DNA from: Thermoproteota archaeon | GTDB taxonomy: Archaea; Korarchaeota; Korarchaeia; Korarchaeales; Korarchaeaceae | Assembly (NCBI GenBank): GCA_027491735.1 | Contig: JAOZGP010000023.1 | Location: forward strand, 1-64,000 | Length of the DNA: 64,000 bases | Direction: 5' to 3' | Shown here: positions 17,644 to 26,486 of the stretch, in pieces | Position numbering within the stretch: the stretch's first letter is position 1 | How the letters are laid out: each line of letters starts with the position of its first letter | Program-made: the position numbers and the translations under genes | The notes under the pieces: model-generated | What the model saw: the letters and a program-made list of their open reading frames with translations, nothing else | Told to the model about the DNA's origin: nothing | Databases searched by the model: none

Positions 17644-18882
17644 GTGCGAATTGACATAAAGAAGCTCACCATAGTGACGTACATATCTGCCGCCATCCTG
17701 GCAGGTCTGATAATATACTCCATGATGACCAGACCGATTCCTCCAAGCAATTTCACGTTGAAAACCGTGCCAACGGTGTGTAACTGTTACTCCAAGCCCT
17801 ACATTGAGAAGGAGGTCAAGATAACTAATGAGATGTTCTCCAAAGTTAACGAGATAATAGAGAAGTCCCGACCGGTCGAGGAACTAACACCGTTCATCTA
17901 TCAGATGAACTACACATACTGGGAGGCCTATAGATATCTCAAGGAGGGAGATCTGCCGAAGGCCCAGTACTACCTGCTGAGCACGATGCAATCTGCCGAC
18001 TACGTGATATCGTATAGCGAGATCGACAACTGGGGAGCTGACAAATCCCTGAGCATTGCAGAGATGAGCTACAAAGATTTTAAGGACAAGTTCAATCAGC
18101 TGCTGAGCAGGATAAAGGAGGAAGAAGGAAACATAAGCCTGGAAGATTCTCTCGGATGGCTTGGAGTCGTTGAGGAGAAGGCAGCAAGAATATGGTTCTC
18201 TCTGAACCAAACCGAGGAGTTCCTCTCGGAGGCGAGCAGGCAGAAGGACATCCAAGCCATTCCAGCCTGGAGGTACAGGATGATACAGGCTCTCAGCTCC
18301 ATGCCAGCTATTTACTACTATGAGGCCTGCGACGTGCTGAAGAACGCCAGGAAGAAGGGTGGTACCTTCGAACCTGATGAGCTGCTGAAGAAGCTCTCCG
18401 AGCAGATCTTGGATGAGATAGAGGAACTGAAGAAGGTCCCTGAAAATTCGTTAGTACATGATGAGATCACTGAGAAGAAGCTCAAAGGCTGGAGAGAAGA
18501 GGTCAGAACCCTTAAAGCACTGAGCAAGATGGGCTTGAGGTCCTACGCTCTTAGGAAGATGATACAGAACCTTGCCCTCCTCAAAACCTATGAGATCCTC
18601 TCCAAAGTGTCATCGAGGTCCCCCAAGGTCGATGAGATCATTAAGTTCAGGGATCAGATCTACAAGGAGCTCATCGGTAAGGAGAGCTTGAGCAGATCAT
18701 GGGCCTACGAGATGGCAGCGGAGCACCTGAACCTGGCCCAGTATATGCTCCTCTTCTACTTCAAGGGAGCGATTCACGAGAGCTGGGACAGGCTCTCGAA
18801 GGCGGTGTACTTCTGTCTGTACATAGCGAAGGTCTATCCGGATGAGATGGATGAGGTTCTCTCTGAGGTGCTTTCATCCTGA
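17644..18882 (+). CDS. Hypothetical membrane-anchored helical protein
   Basis: Unrecognised protein of 412 residues starting at GTG. One N-terminal transmembrane helix (about 8-28) is followed by an extracytoplasmic domain that looks almost entirely alpha-helical, with many Leu, Lys and Glu and TPR-like spacing (LKEGDLPKAQYYLLSTMQSA). Cysteines cluster just after the membrane helix (VCNCYSK). It is divergent from the Yip1 operon and its 3' end overlaps the convergent gene by 49 bp. No function can be assigned. Confidence 0.7.
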   Translation: MRIDIKKLTIVTYISAAILAGLIIYSMMTRPIPPSNFTLKTVPTVCNCYSKPYIEKEVKITNEMFSKVNEIIEKSRPVEELTPFIYQMNYTYWEAYRYLKEGDLPKAQYYLLSTMQSADYVISYSEIDNWGADKSLSIAEMSYKDFKDKFNQLLSRIKEEEGNISLEDSLGWLGVVEEKAARIWFSLNQTEEFLSEASRQKDIQAIPAWRYRMIQALSSMPAIYYYEACDVLKNARKKGGTFEPDELLKKLSEQILDEIEELKKVPENSLVHDEITEKKLKGWREEVRTLKALSKMGLRSYALRKMIQNLALLKTYEILSKVSSRSPKVDEIIKFRDQIYKELIGKESLSRSWAYEMAAEHLNLAQYMLLFYFKGAIHESWDRLSKAVYFCLYIAKVYPDEMDEVLSEVLSS

Positions 18883-19493
18883 CCTTTCCCTTCCCACGGC
18901 TCCAGCTTTGTAACCGTCACCCCGACCCTGGTTCCATCCGTGAACAGGACCTTTGATCTGACCACTACACTGTAGCCCTCAACTTCGCTCATCCAATACT
19001 CTCCTTCAGCTATCGGCATGAGGAACCTTCTGGAAAGCTCTGAGGTGACCACCCTATATCCATAGGCCTCAAAGATCACGCCTCCAGCATGTATTCTCTT
19101 GGTTCCAAGTTCCTCAACCTTGCCAAGGGTGTCCTGAGCCGCAACAAGCTCGATTATGTTGTAATCCTGCTGCTGCAGGAATATCCTTATCGGGGTGGTG
19201 ACGTACATGTAGAACTCCTCAAGTTCGAGCCCCTGATCATACTCAAATATGGTGAACCTTCCTCTGAGCGGAGTTCCGTCTTCCTTGGAGATGTAGAATA
19301 TGGCCTTGGCTGAGAGCTCTGGAGTCCATATTTGAAAGACCCAACACGGAACTCCCTTGAACATGGTCTCCTTGGCAACCTTGAGGTTGCACAGCTTCCT
19401 GGAATCGTTTATTGACACTGAGACCTGGATCTCCTTCGCCATGCGGATCAGATCCACGATGTTGGTCGGCCTCCTCAGATCCCTCACACTCAC
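18834..19493 (-). CDS. Hypothetical cytosolic protein
   Basis: Unrecognised soluble protein of about 219 residues, rich in predicted beta strands, with no membrane segment or signal. I chose the GTG at 19493 because a strong Shine-Dalgarno (GGAGGTG, 19501-19507) lies 7 nt before it and it overlaps the stop of the upstream gene; an ATG at 19523 would lengthen the overlap and lacks such a site. It forms a coupled pair with the 476-residue protein upstream, so the two probably act together. The C-terminal tail is Ser/Thr/Glu-rich and encoded antisense to the neighbour. Confidence 0.65.
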   Translation of the reverse strand: MSVRDLRRPTNIVDLIRMAKEIQVSVSINDSRKLCNLKVAKETMFKGVPCWVFQIWTPELSAKAIFYISKEDGTPLRGRFTIFEYDQGLELEEFYMYVTTPIRIFLQQQDYNIIELVAAQDTLGKVEELGTKRIHAGGVIFEAYGYRVVTSELSRRFLMPIAEGEYWMSEVEGYSVVVRSKVLFTDGTRVGVTVTKLEPWEGKGQDESTSERTSSISSG

Positions 19494-20920
19494 ACTCCCA
19501 CACCTCCTGTGCTCTCCTCCCACAAGATGAAGGAATGACCTGGCTTGCTCACAGGCCAGCTCGAGGCGGTGAACTCCAACGATCCTTCGATATCAAAGCC
19601 CCTCTCCTCAACTGAAGAGAAGAGGCTGGAGAAGTTCTTGAGCATCTTCGGAACCCACTTTATCTCACCATCACGTGCGTGAGCTCCGAAAACCAAGAGA
19701 TGTCCCCTCGAGTAGGGCACGACCTTACCCAGAAGGGCTCTTCTGGAGATGACCCTCTCCCCTCTGAAGAAATCCTTTATATCATCGTTTCTGATATTCA
19801 CGATCTCCTTCACCTCTTGAGCCACTTTCACGGCCAGATCTATCTTGGCTTCGTCAGAGAGCCTGTCAAACTCAGCTAACTTCCTGTGAAGCTCCTTGTC
19901 CTCATGTTCCCTGAGGTACTTCAGGACGTCGTGAGGATTTCTTGGGAACAGGGCCTCCATCCTTCCAATGACGAAGGAGAAGGAGGCCGGTGATGAAGAC
20001 GTGACCTCTGGGACCTCTGGGCATCTCACTCTGACGAGTGACATCCTGGCCAGGTCCTCGACACCGTAACTCCTGTAGCCCAAGAGAGCATTCATACAGG
20101 GCACTGTGAGATACTCGTGGTAGGTGACCAGACTTACAGCTCCCAGCACGTACTTCCTCCTCATGAGGTCCAAACTCACCCTTCCATGCCTGAAGAACCC
20201 GAAGGAGTTTAGATAGAACAGCAAGGAAGCCAAATCACTGATCTTTCTCATCGGTGGAAGGAGGTACTCTCTGAAATAGTTTACGTCCTGTTCCTCTGTC
20301 CTCATCTCCTCACCGCAAGCTGAGGCACCTCTCAGGAGGATCTCACATCCGTCCTCTGATAGCTCAGGAAACCTCTGCACAATCTCCTCAAGCCCCATCC
20401 CCTCGCTCATCTTCTCGGAGAACCTCAGAAGCTGCATGAACCTTGATATCCTCCCTGTCACCATGGGTGGGAAGTAACCAGCGTTCTGACAGGCCTCTAT
20501 TATCTCCCAGCACGTTCTAGAGGTGTACTTAGATGGAGGGTGAACCAGAACGACTTTGATCCTGCCCTCAGACACGAGCTCAAGCAGATCGTCCAGATTC
20601 ACTCCGCAGAGGTTTTTTCCTAGAGCATAGCCATACACGAGATCCTCCATCGACATGTAAGGCACTAATGGGAGTACTATGTGGTGACAGAAGTCCTGCA
20701 GGAGGATCGTGCCCAGGTTGAAGCCCGGCGACCTGGTGGACCTTCCGTAGGGCATAGGAGGATCGAAGAACATATAGCTCTTTCCCTCGAGCTTGAGCTC
20801 TGGAGCGAAGTGCAGGATGTCCACAGTATCTCCTCTCTCCAGATTTTTCATGGCCTCAACGGAGAGGTTGTTAGCGATCTCCTTTTCCCTAAGATCTAAC
20901 TCATTCATCTCCTCTCTCAT
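19490..20920 (-). CDS. Hypothetical 476-residue protein
   Basis: Unrecognised protein, apparently soluble. It has an N-terminal charged helix, a segment with Pro/Tyr/Gly motifs (MFFDPPMPYGRST), scattered cysteines (FCHH, NLCG, CWEIIEACQNAG, GCEILLRGASACGEE), and an alpha/beta-looking C-terminal part (GHLLVFGAHARDG). A TATA-like ACTTTTAAGG (20943-20952) about 25 bp before the ATG supports the start. Its stop overlaps the start of the next hypothetical gene. No family is recognisable to me. Confidence 0.65.
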   Translation of the reverse strand: MREEMNELDLREKEIANNLSVEAMKNLERGDTVDILHFAPELKLEGKSYMFFDPPMPYGRSTRSPGFNLGTILLQDFCHHIVLPLVPYMSMEDLVYGYALGKNLCGVNLDDLLELVSEGRIKVVLVHPPSKYTSRTCWEIIEACQNAGYFPPMVTGRISRFMQLLRFSEKMSEGMGLEEIVQRFPELSEDGCEILLRGASACGEEMRTEEQDVNYFREYLLPPMRKISDLASLLFYLNSFGFFRHGRVSLDLMRRKYVLGAVSLVTYHEYLTVPCMNALLGYRSYGVEDLARMSLVRVRCPEVPEVTSSSPASFSFVIGRMEALFPRNPHDVLKYLREHEDKELHRKLAEFDRLSDEAKIDLAVKVAQEVKEIVNIRNDDIKDFFRGERVISRRALLGKVVPYSRGHLLVFGAHARDGEIKWVPKMLKNFSSLFSSVEERGFDIEGSLEFTASSWPVSKPGHSFILWEESTGGVGV

Positions 20921-20942
20921 TCTGAAGAGGAGACCAGCTCAT

Positions 20943-20952
20943 CCTTAAAAGT
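20943..20952 (-). promoter_or_regulatory. TATA-like box of hypothetical gene pair
   Basis: ACTTTTAAGG on the minus strand lies about 25 bp before the ATG at 20920. Confidence 0.45.
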
Positions 20953-21228
20953 CCTCCGGATGGCGTCGATCCTTCCATGGACGACCTTTTAATTTGGGAA
21001 TGAACATGGTTCGCGAGGTGACCTGGCTGTCGTGTCATCGATCGACTACTGGAGATCTCGAGGAGTTTATGTGGATCAGTTCTGCCTGTGAGATCCTAAA
21101 AACTCCAACCAGGACCTCAAGCGGAACAAGAACCTTTCCGATGAGCGAGCCTTCAAATTCTCGTCGCAGATGACCTACAGGCAGTGGACTCCATCCACAC
21201 CCGGTTGTAGGTAAGGAGGGATGAGCTG
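20953..21228. other. Gap without recognisable gene
   Basis: Between the hypothetical pair and the Trm14-like gene. A weak TATA-like CTTTTAATTT near 20987 faces the plus strand, but nothing coding follows it directly. No RNA gene seen. Confidence 0.4.
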
Positions 21229-22310
21229 GTGGAGATCTTTGCCACCATCTTCCTCGGACTTGAGAGATTCTCGGCTGATGAGGGAGTAGAACTCCTGGGA
21301 TCACGGAGCCAGAGGTTGGAAAGATCTTCTCTAGAGGATCAGCGGAGGAGTTGGCGAAGTTCTGCATGAGAGCGAAGACCGTGAACAGAGTATACCTCCT
21401 TCTCGCTAGAGAAGAGATCTCCTCGCTGGAGGAGATCCACAAGATGGCGCGGGAAGTGGACTATTCGTTCATAGAGAAGGATCAGACCTTCGCTGTCAGG
21501 GCAGAGAGGAGCAACAAGAAGTTCCCATCAACTAGTCCAGAGATAGCTGCCGCCGTGGGGTCTGCTGTCGTGGACTCCTACATGGGATCCAATGGATCCA
21601 GGTTGAGGGTGGACCTGAGGAACCCTGACGTGGAGATATATGTCTTGGTCAGGAAGTGGGAGGCTCTCCTGAGCATCAACCTAGTTGGGAGATCCCTGCA
21701 CTGCAGGTACTACAGGGTCAGAGCCCACAGAGCAGCACTTCCTCCATCTCTCGGAGCCATAATGATCAGAGCTAGTGGGTGGAGAGGTGAGCCTCTCCTG
21801 GACCCCATGTGTGGCTGTGAAACCATACCAATAGAATCGGCCCTGCTCATAAGGAACATCGCTCCCGGGGCCAGAAGAGAGCTGGCCATGAACAAGCTCT
21901 CCATGTTCCGCGATTTCTTAGATGGTGTCAGATTTGAAGTAATTGGGGAAGAGAACAGGAGAAAAGCTGAGATAGCTGGAATGGATCTCTCTCCAAAATC
22001 CTTGGAGATGTTCAGGAAAAACCTAAGAGCCTCAGGCATGGAGGACACTGTGAGGGTTTTCCTCGGTGATGCACTTCGGCTTCACAGGATATCCATTGAG
22101 GGCAGAGCTCGTCGTGACCAATCCCCCTTCGGGATAAGGATGGGCGTCTCCAAGATAGACCAATTCTATAGGACACTTGCTGAGAGCCTCTCAATGTCTG
22201 GCGTTCGCAAGATCACTCTGATAACTCCCAGAAAAAATCTAATTGTGGAAACGCTCTCTCGAGCTGGTTATCCCGTGGACTCTGTGCTGCAGTTCATGTA
22301 TGGGGGTTGA
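21229..22310 (+). CDS. THUMP-domain RNA methyltransferase (Trm14-like), frameshifted
   Basis: THUMP plus Rossmann methyltransferase of the Trm14/TrmN family, which makes N2-methylguanosine at tRNA position 6. Three one-base length errors break it. The true N-terminus starts at GTG 21229 (Shine-Dalgarno GGAGGG, 8 nt spacing; EIFATIFLGLERFSADE) and joins the rest only if the GGG at 21297-21299 had one more G. The THUMP part (TVNRVYLLL to VRADR-like VRAERSNKKF) and motif I (LLDPMCGCETIPIES) are intact from TTG 21351 on. The catalytic N-P-P-F motif is lost in frame and replaced by RARRDQSPFG, but one G fewer at 22100-22102 and one C more at 22123-22127 restore ELVVTNPPFG. Either three sequencing errors or an inactive gene; I favour errors. 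Confidence 0.8.
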
Positions 22311-22345
22311 CCACCCATCTGATATCCGCCTCCTCGCCATAAAGT

Positions 22346-22357
22346 GTTAAAAATTTT
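22346..22357 (+). promoter_or_regulatory. TATA-like box of LUD gene
   Basis: GTTAAAAATTTT lies about 24 bp before the ATG at 22375, giving a leaderless transcript. Confidence 0.5.
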
Positions 22358-22374
22358 CAGGCTCAAGGTGGCTC

Positions 22375-22956
22375 ATGTCCGTCGAGGAGTTCAACCTCTT
22401 GGTCTGTAGAGAACTCTCCATCTCCCTCAGGGAGAGGGGCTGGAGGACTGTGATTGCCCGGGAAGGGGACGAGATACTTGATCTCATATCGAAGGAGGTT
22501 CCTCAGTCTTTGAGCATTGGGGTTCCCGGTTCCCTTACGATCAGACAGCTTGGTCTCATAGAGAAGCTGGAGAGAAATGGTTATCACGTGATAGAACACT
22601 GGAGAGATCCGGAGAAGGCTGATGTGCTCAGAAGGAAGGAGGTGTATGCGGACGTCTTCCTGACAAGCGTTAATGCGGCATCCCTCACGGGCGAGCTTGT
22701 GATCCTCGACTACTGCGGCAACAGATCGGGAGGCAGTCTCATAGCGAGAAAAGTGTACTACCTAGTGAGTGCTAACAAGATAGAGAAGGACCTCGACTCG
22801 GCTCTTCGAAGGGCTTGGTGGAAGGCCACTGGAATAAACGCGCTGAGGTTCAAGATATCACCGGAAAAACTGACGAGAGTCACGGTCATACTCCACGGTC
22901 CTCCTAAGCTTGTTGATGGAACTGTAATCCTGATACCGAAGGAGTTCGGCTTTTAA
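22375..22956 (+). CDS. LUD domain protein (LutC/YkgG-like)
   Basis: A 193-residue protein of the LUD (DUF162) family. Recognisable segments are SIGVPGSLTIRQLGL near residue 47, ADVFLTSVNAASLTGELV (about 91-108), and a GNRSGG loop (about 114-119) followed by YYLVSANKIEKDLDSAL, the usual conserved C-terminal block. LUD proteins are linked to lactate utilisation complexes (LutABC) in bacteria, but many archaeal stand-alone copies have no known substrate, and no LutA/LutB lies nearby. It is followed after 22 bp by an MFS transporter, possibly in the same transcript. Confidence 0.8.
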   Translation: MSVEEFNLLVCRELSISLRERGWRTVIAREGDEILDLISKEVPQSLSIGVPGSLTIRQLGLIEKLERNGYHVIEHWRDPEKADVLRRKEVYADVFLTSVNAASLTGELVILDYCGNRSGGSLIARKVYYLVSANKIEKDLDSALRRAWWKATGINALRFKISPEKLTRVTVILHGPPKLVDGTVILIPKEFGF

Positions 22957-22978
22957 CTCTGAAAAAGGGGCTTTCACT

Positions 22979-24157
22979 TTGGAAGAGGGTCGGAGGAATG
23001 TGGCCATACTTGGGGCCTCCTGGACTATGATGAGGCCCTTCTCAGCAGCAGTGATGACTTATTCCTCTCTGTACTTCATGGAACTTGGAGCTTCACCTGC
23101 GGATGTAGGTTTTCTTGTCATGCTGAGCTGGGTGGTCCTCGCCTTCTCCCGACTCGTAGGGGGTCATCTGGCAGATACTGTCGGGAGGAAGAGGATCATC
23201 GTCCCCATGACAATTCTGTACGGCGTGTCCAACCTAGTATACTCCATGGCTCCCTCCTGGATCTGGCTGGTTCCAGCTCAGATTCTCACCTCAATAGCCC
23301 TCATGTACCAGCCAGCCATCGAAAGCATACTAGCTGACTCACTTCCTCCTGAGAGAAGAGGAAAGGGTATGTCAGCGGTGAACGCAGCCTCCAGCGCCGC
23401 TGGTCTCGCGGGCCCACCGATGGCCACACTCATGGTGTCGATGTGTGGAGTGGACATGGCGATGAGGTATCTGTACGTTATGAGCGCCCTCTCGATGATA
23501 GCTGGGGGTTTTCTCAGAATGCTACTCAAGGAGACGCTGAAGGAGAGGGAGAGAAAGAGCTTCCGGGAGTATTTAAGAGCAGCTAGGCTGCTGAGAGGAA
23601 GCGTGGGAAGACTCATCCTCATACAGTCAGCTGCATCAGCGGTCTATCAGGGGATATGGCCTTTCCTTCAAGTGTACTCCGTCAAGTTCCTGGGGATAAG
23701 TGCTGAGTCCTGGGGATGGATAAGCTCGATAACAGGAATCGTCGGCATGGGAGGAATGCTTCTCTCCGGTTATCTGACGGACAGGATGGGACGAAATAAG
23801 GTAATGTTCCTTGGATATCTCAGTGGAGCACTTATGCTCCTGATTTTTGCAATCTCTCCCGAAAAGAGCGAGCTGTTCGTCTTCTTAGCTATGCTGGCTG
23901 GAAACCTTGTGATGTCTCGTCCTGCCTCCTTTGCACTTCTGGCCGACCTGACGCCCCTAGAGCTCAGAGGCAGGGTGATAGCCCTGAGAGGCCTCATAAC
24001 CGGCAATGCAATGGGGATAGCGTCTCAGGTCAGCGGCACGATGTACGAGGAGAGCCCTAGAGGGTTGATGGCTGGAGGAGCTGCTGTCGTGGCCGTGGCC
24101 TCTATGGCAGCCCTCTTCCTGCTGCCTGTAGACGTCTTAGAAGGAGATAACATCTAG
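22979..24157 (+). CDS. Major facilitator superfamily transporter
   Basis: A 392-residue membrane protein with twelve predicted helices. The MFS motif A occurs twice, as GGHLADTVGRKR between helices 2 and 3 and as SGYLTDRMGRNK between helices 8 and 9. The substrate is not predictable; multidrug or metabolite efflux is typical. A TTG at 22979 is the listed start, but GTG 23000, preceded closely by GGAGG, is an equally good choice. The 3' end overlaps the convergent archaemetzincin gene by 56 bp. Confidence 0.85.
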   Translation: MEEGRRNVAILGASWTMMRPFSAAVMTYSSLYFMELGASPADVGFLVMLSWVVLAFSRLVGGHLADTVGRKRIIVPMTILYGVSNLVYSMAPSWIWLVPAQILTSIALMYQPAIESILADSLPPERRGKGMSAVNAASSAAGLAGPPMATLMVSMCGVDMAMRYLYVMSALSMIAGGFLRMLLKETLKERERKSFREYLRAARLLRGSVGRLILIQSAASAVYQGIWPFLQVYSVKFLGISAESWGWISSITGIVGMGGMLLSGYLTDRMGRNKVMFLGYLSGALMLLIFAISPEKSELFVFLAMLAGNLVMSRPASFALLADLTPLELRGRVIALRGLITGNAMGIASQVSGTMYEESPRGLMAGGAAVVAVASMAALFLLPVDVLEGDNI

Positions 24158-24656
24158 GACAGAAGTCCGAGCCCTTGAGGTCCACCTCAACTATGGAGTT
24201 GCTGAAGGACATGACGCACTTCCTGTCGGGGCAGTGACCGAGGCCGATGAGGTGTCCCAGCTCGTGCATCGACTCCTTCTCCACCCTCATGAGGAAAAGA
24301 TCCTCGTCCTCAGGACGACCGTAGAACTCAGGTCTTAACCTCTTCAGGAAAACAACAGCGGATCTTCCCCCAAGCTGAGCTTGCCCGAAGACGAAATTCA
24401 ACCCTGGAGCATAAGCATCAGCATCCACAATCCCAAGCACCAGCCCGCTGAACTTCTTGGAGATCCAGGACAGCAGGATGTTTGAGATGTACTGACCCCT
24501 CGACTCATCAAACGACTCCTGGGGTATTGAGGGCTCAAAGCTGACAATCGTCCTGAAACCCAGCTTGGATCTCACACCCCTGGAGACCACTTCAAGGAGA
24601 TCTCTGTCCTCAAAACCCACTTCAACGATCCTCAGAACAGCTAGATTCCTAACCAA
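24102..24656 (-). CDS. amzA: Archaemetzincin family zinc metalloprotease
   Basis: A 184-residue protease. The extended metzincin zinc site is complete: HELGHLIGLGHC (131-142; H131, H135 and H141 bind zinc, E132 is catalytic) followed by the archaemetzincin-specific cysteines in CPDRKCVM and FCPRC that bind a second zinc. Size matches archaeal members (about 180 residues). Substrates are unknown. The start is TTG 24656 with a strong GGAGGAGGGG Shine-Dalgarno upstream. Convergent with the MFS gene. Confidence 0.9.
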   Translation of the reverse strand: MVRNLAVLRIVEVGFEDRDLLEVVSRGVRSKLGFRTIVSFEPSIPQESFDESRGQYISNILLSWISKKFSGLVLGIVDADAYAPGLNFVFGQAQLGGRSAVVFLKRLRPEFYGRPEDEDLFLMRVEKESMHELGHLIGLGHCPDRKCVMSFSNSIVEVDLKGSDFCPRCYLLLRRLQAAGRGLP

Positions 24657-24909
24657 CCCCTGCCCCTCCTCCTTCTCATCCTTCTTCTGGCCATCCCTCC
24701 TCCTCTTATACCTGAAACCGGCTGAAATAATGGAACCTGAGTTGGTTGATCTTGTTGGGCTTTAGGGACGAAATTGGCACAGACCTGACCATTGGGATCC
24801 ACGGTTGTTCCGTAGAGACTACAGAACCCATTGGAGAAATGGACACAGTCCTTGTGTGTGGGCAGGAGGACCTCACCTCCAATGAAGGGTTGGGCTGGAC
24901 CTTTTAAAG

Positions 24910-25214
24910 ATTTCGGTTAGCCTAATAGTTTTCTCTGCCGCCTGGTGGATACTGCTCTCCCTCATATCCCTTATGAAAAACGCTTGCAGAAACACCCTTC
25001 AAGGCGAGGATATTCCTTCGGTAGTTAAGGGAGTTATACACGGTCGTAAGTCTGTTTTCTTGGTTATGAAAGCCGTTACTATAAAACCATCGTTCTCAAG
25101 TTCCCTGTAAGCTGCAACCGAATATACATATATGCTTCTGAAGGAGAGAGAAAAGAAATAACCGAAAGAGTAAAAGAGATCTTCAAGGTGCTGAACCCTT
25201 TCCGGCTTCTATGA
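24910..25214 (+). pseudogene. Small membrane protein gene broken by one frameshift
   Basis: Two overlapping short frames read as one protein if the A-run at 25083-25086 had one more A. The first frame gives a hydrophobic helix (SLIVFSAAWWILLSLISLMK) then KNACRNTLQGEDIPSVVKG and KSVFLVMKAVTIK; the second continues TIVLKFPVSCNRIYIYASEG and ends KEIFKVLNPFRLL with a stop at 25212. Codon choice (AAG, ATA, CTC) looks native. A TATA-like CCTTTTAAAG lies at 24900-24909, but no standard start codon is in frame before the helix, so the 5' end is unresolved; the first in-frame ATG is 24973. Family unknown. Sequencing error or pseudogene. Confidence 0.4.
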
Positions 25215-25369
25215 AGTCAGTTGTCATCTCGTTCCGAAAGGTAAAAGTTTTGTTGAATGCCCTCGATGAAACCTGAGGAGGGAAGGTCATCCGCCCAATC
25301 CTTTAGCTGGTGGCTGAAGCGATAGCTCACGAGCTGATCTTGGGAGGGTTCCTCCGGGAGGGAGATTGC

Positions 25370-26368
25370 TTGATAGTGTTCATAAAGCAGGTCCTCAGGA
25401 TAATCTGTAAGGCAAAGAAGGCAATATCTGGAGCTTCTTTTGTGATGATAAGCACATTCGTGCTTGGAGTTGTTGGATTTCACTATCTAGAGGGGCTATC
25501 GTGGTTTGACTCAATCTACTTCACCTTCGTGACTATGGCGACGATAGGGTACGGAGACATAACTCCACATACCCTCTGGGGCAAGATTCTGGTGATCGCA
25601 ACGTCCGTCCTCGGGATCTCCTCCTTCGCCGTGGTGGTGACCTCCCTCCTTCAGTCCTTGGTGACCGAGAAGCTGGGGGTGATGCTCGGTTTGGTGACCT
25701 CCTACTTCACAGATCATGTGATCGTCTGTGGATGGTCTGACACATCCAAAGCAGCTGTAGAGGAGCTCCTCGCCTCAACCGATAAGAAGATTGTTTTGGT
25801 TGACGACAAACTGGATAAGAACCCCTTTGAGGATCCTAGAGTCCACTTCGTCAAGGGAGATTACAGAGATCCATCGATCCTCAAGAAGGCGGGGATCGAG
25901 AGGGCCACGGATGCCGTGGTGACCACAGGCAATGATTCGGATACGATACTAACGGTGCTCAGGATAAAGAGCCTGAAGAAGGACATACATGTGGCAGCTG
26001 AGGTCATGAGCGGGAGCGTTAGGGATATACTCAAGGAGGCAGGAGCCGATCACGTGATAACGAGCTCGGAATTCGGTGGAAGGTTGCTTGCCGTCTCAAT
26101 CAACCAGCCTGGAACTGCTATGTTGTTCGACGACCTCACCTCGACAGGAGCTGGCAACGATGTCTACGAGATAAAGGCTCCGATGGAGGTGGTGGGTCTT
26201 GGCTTCGGAGAGGTTCTGGCGAAGGTTAAGGAGGAGTACAACATGATAGTGATGGCGATCAGGAGGGGAGACATGACGATAATAAATCCAGATCCATCCT
26301 TCAAAGTGGAGAAAGGGGATCACCTGATAGTAATCTCAACTCCAGAGGACATCCTCAAGGTGAGATGA
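25370..26368 (+). CDS. Potassium channel with RCK domain (MthK-like)
   Basis: Two-helix K+ channel subunit. Helix 1 is SFVMISTFVLGVVGF, the pore loop carries the selectivity filter TIGYGD (about residues 58-63), and helix 2 is ILVIATSVLGISSFAVVV. A cytoplasmic RCK/TrkA-N domain follows (HVIVCGWSDTSK nucleotide-binding turn, then VLVDD and VKGDYRD) and a TrkA-C domain ends the protein. The architecture is that of a Ca2+- or nucleotide-gated tetrameric channel. Start is uncertain: TTG 25370 has GGGAGGGAG 5 nt upstream, while a GTG at 25310 would add 20 residues without a good site. Confidence 0.88.
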   Translation: MIVFIKQVLRIICKAKKAISGASFVMISTFVLGVVGFHYLEGLSWFDSIYFTFVTMATIGYGDITPHTLWGKILVIATSVLGISSFAVVVTSLLQSLVTEKLGVMLGLVTSYFTDHVIVCGWSDTSKAAVEELLASTDKKIVLVDDKLDKNPFEDPRVHFVKGDYRDPSILKKAGIERATDAVVTTGNDSDTILTVLRIKSLKKDIHVAAEVMSGSVRDILKEAGADHVITSSEFGGRLLAVSINQPGTAMLFDDLTSTGAGNDVYEIKAPMEVVGLGFGEVLAKVKEEYNMIVMAIRRGDMTIINPDPSFKVEKGDHLIVISTPEDILKVR

Positions 26369-26486
26369 TTTCGTTAACAATGCTCCTGAGGAATGAGCTG
26401 ATATCCGAGAGGAGACCAAATCGTCCACGGATAAGAGCCTCTTCACAGTGTGATGAACCCGAGGAACCTCCTCCAAGGGTTGGGGG

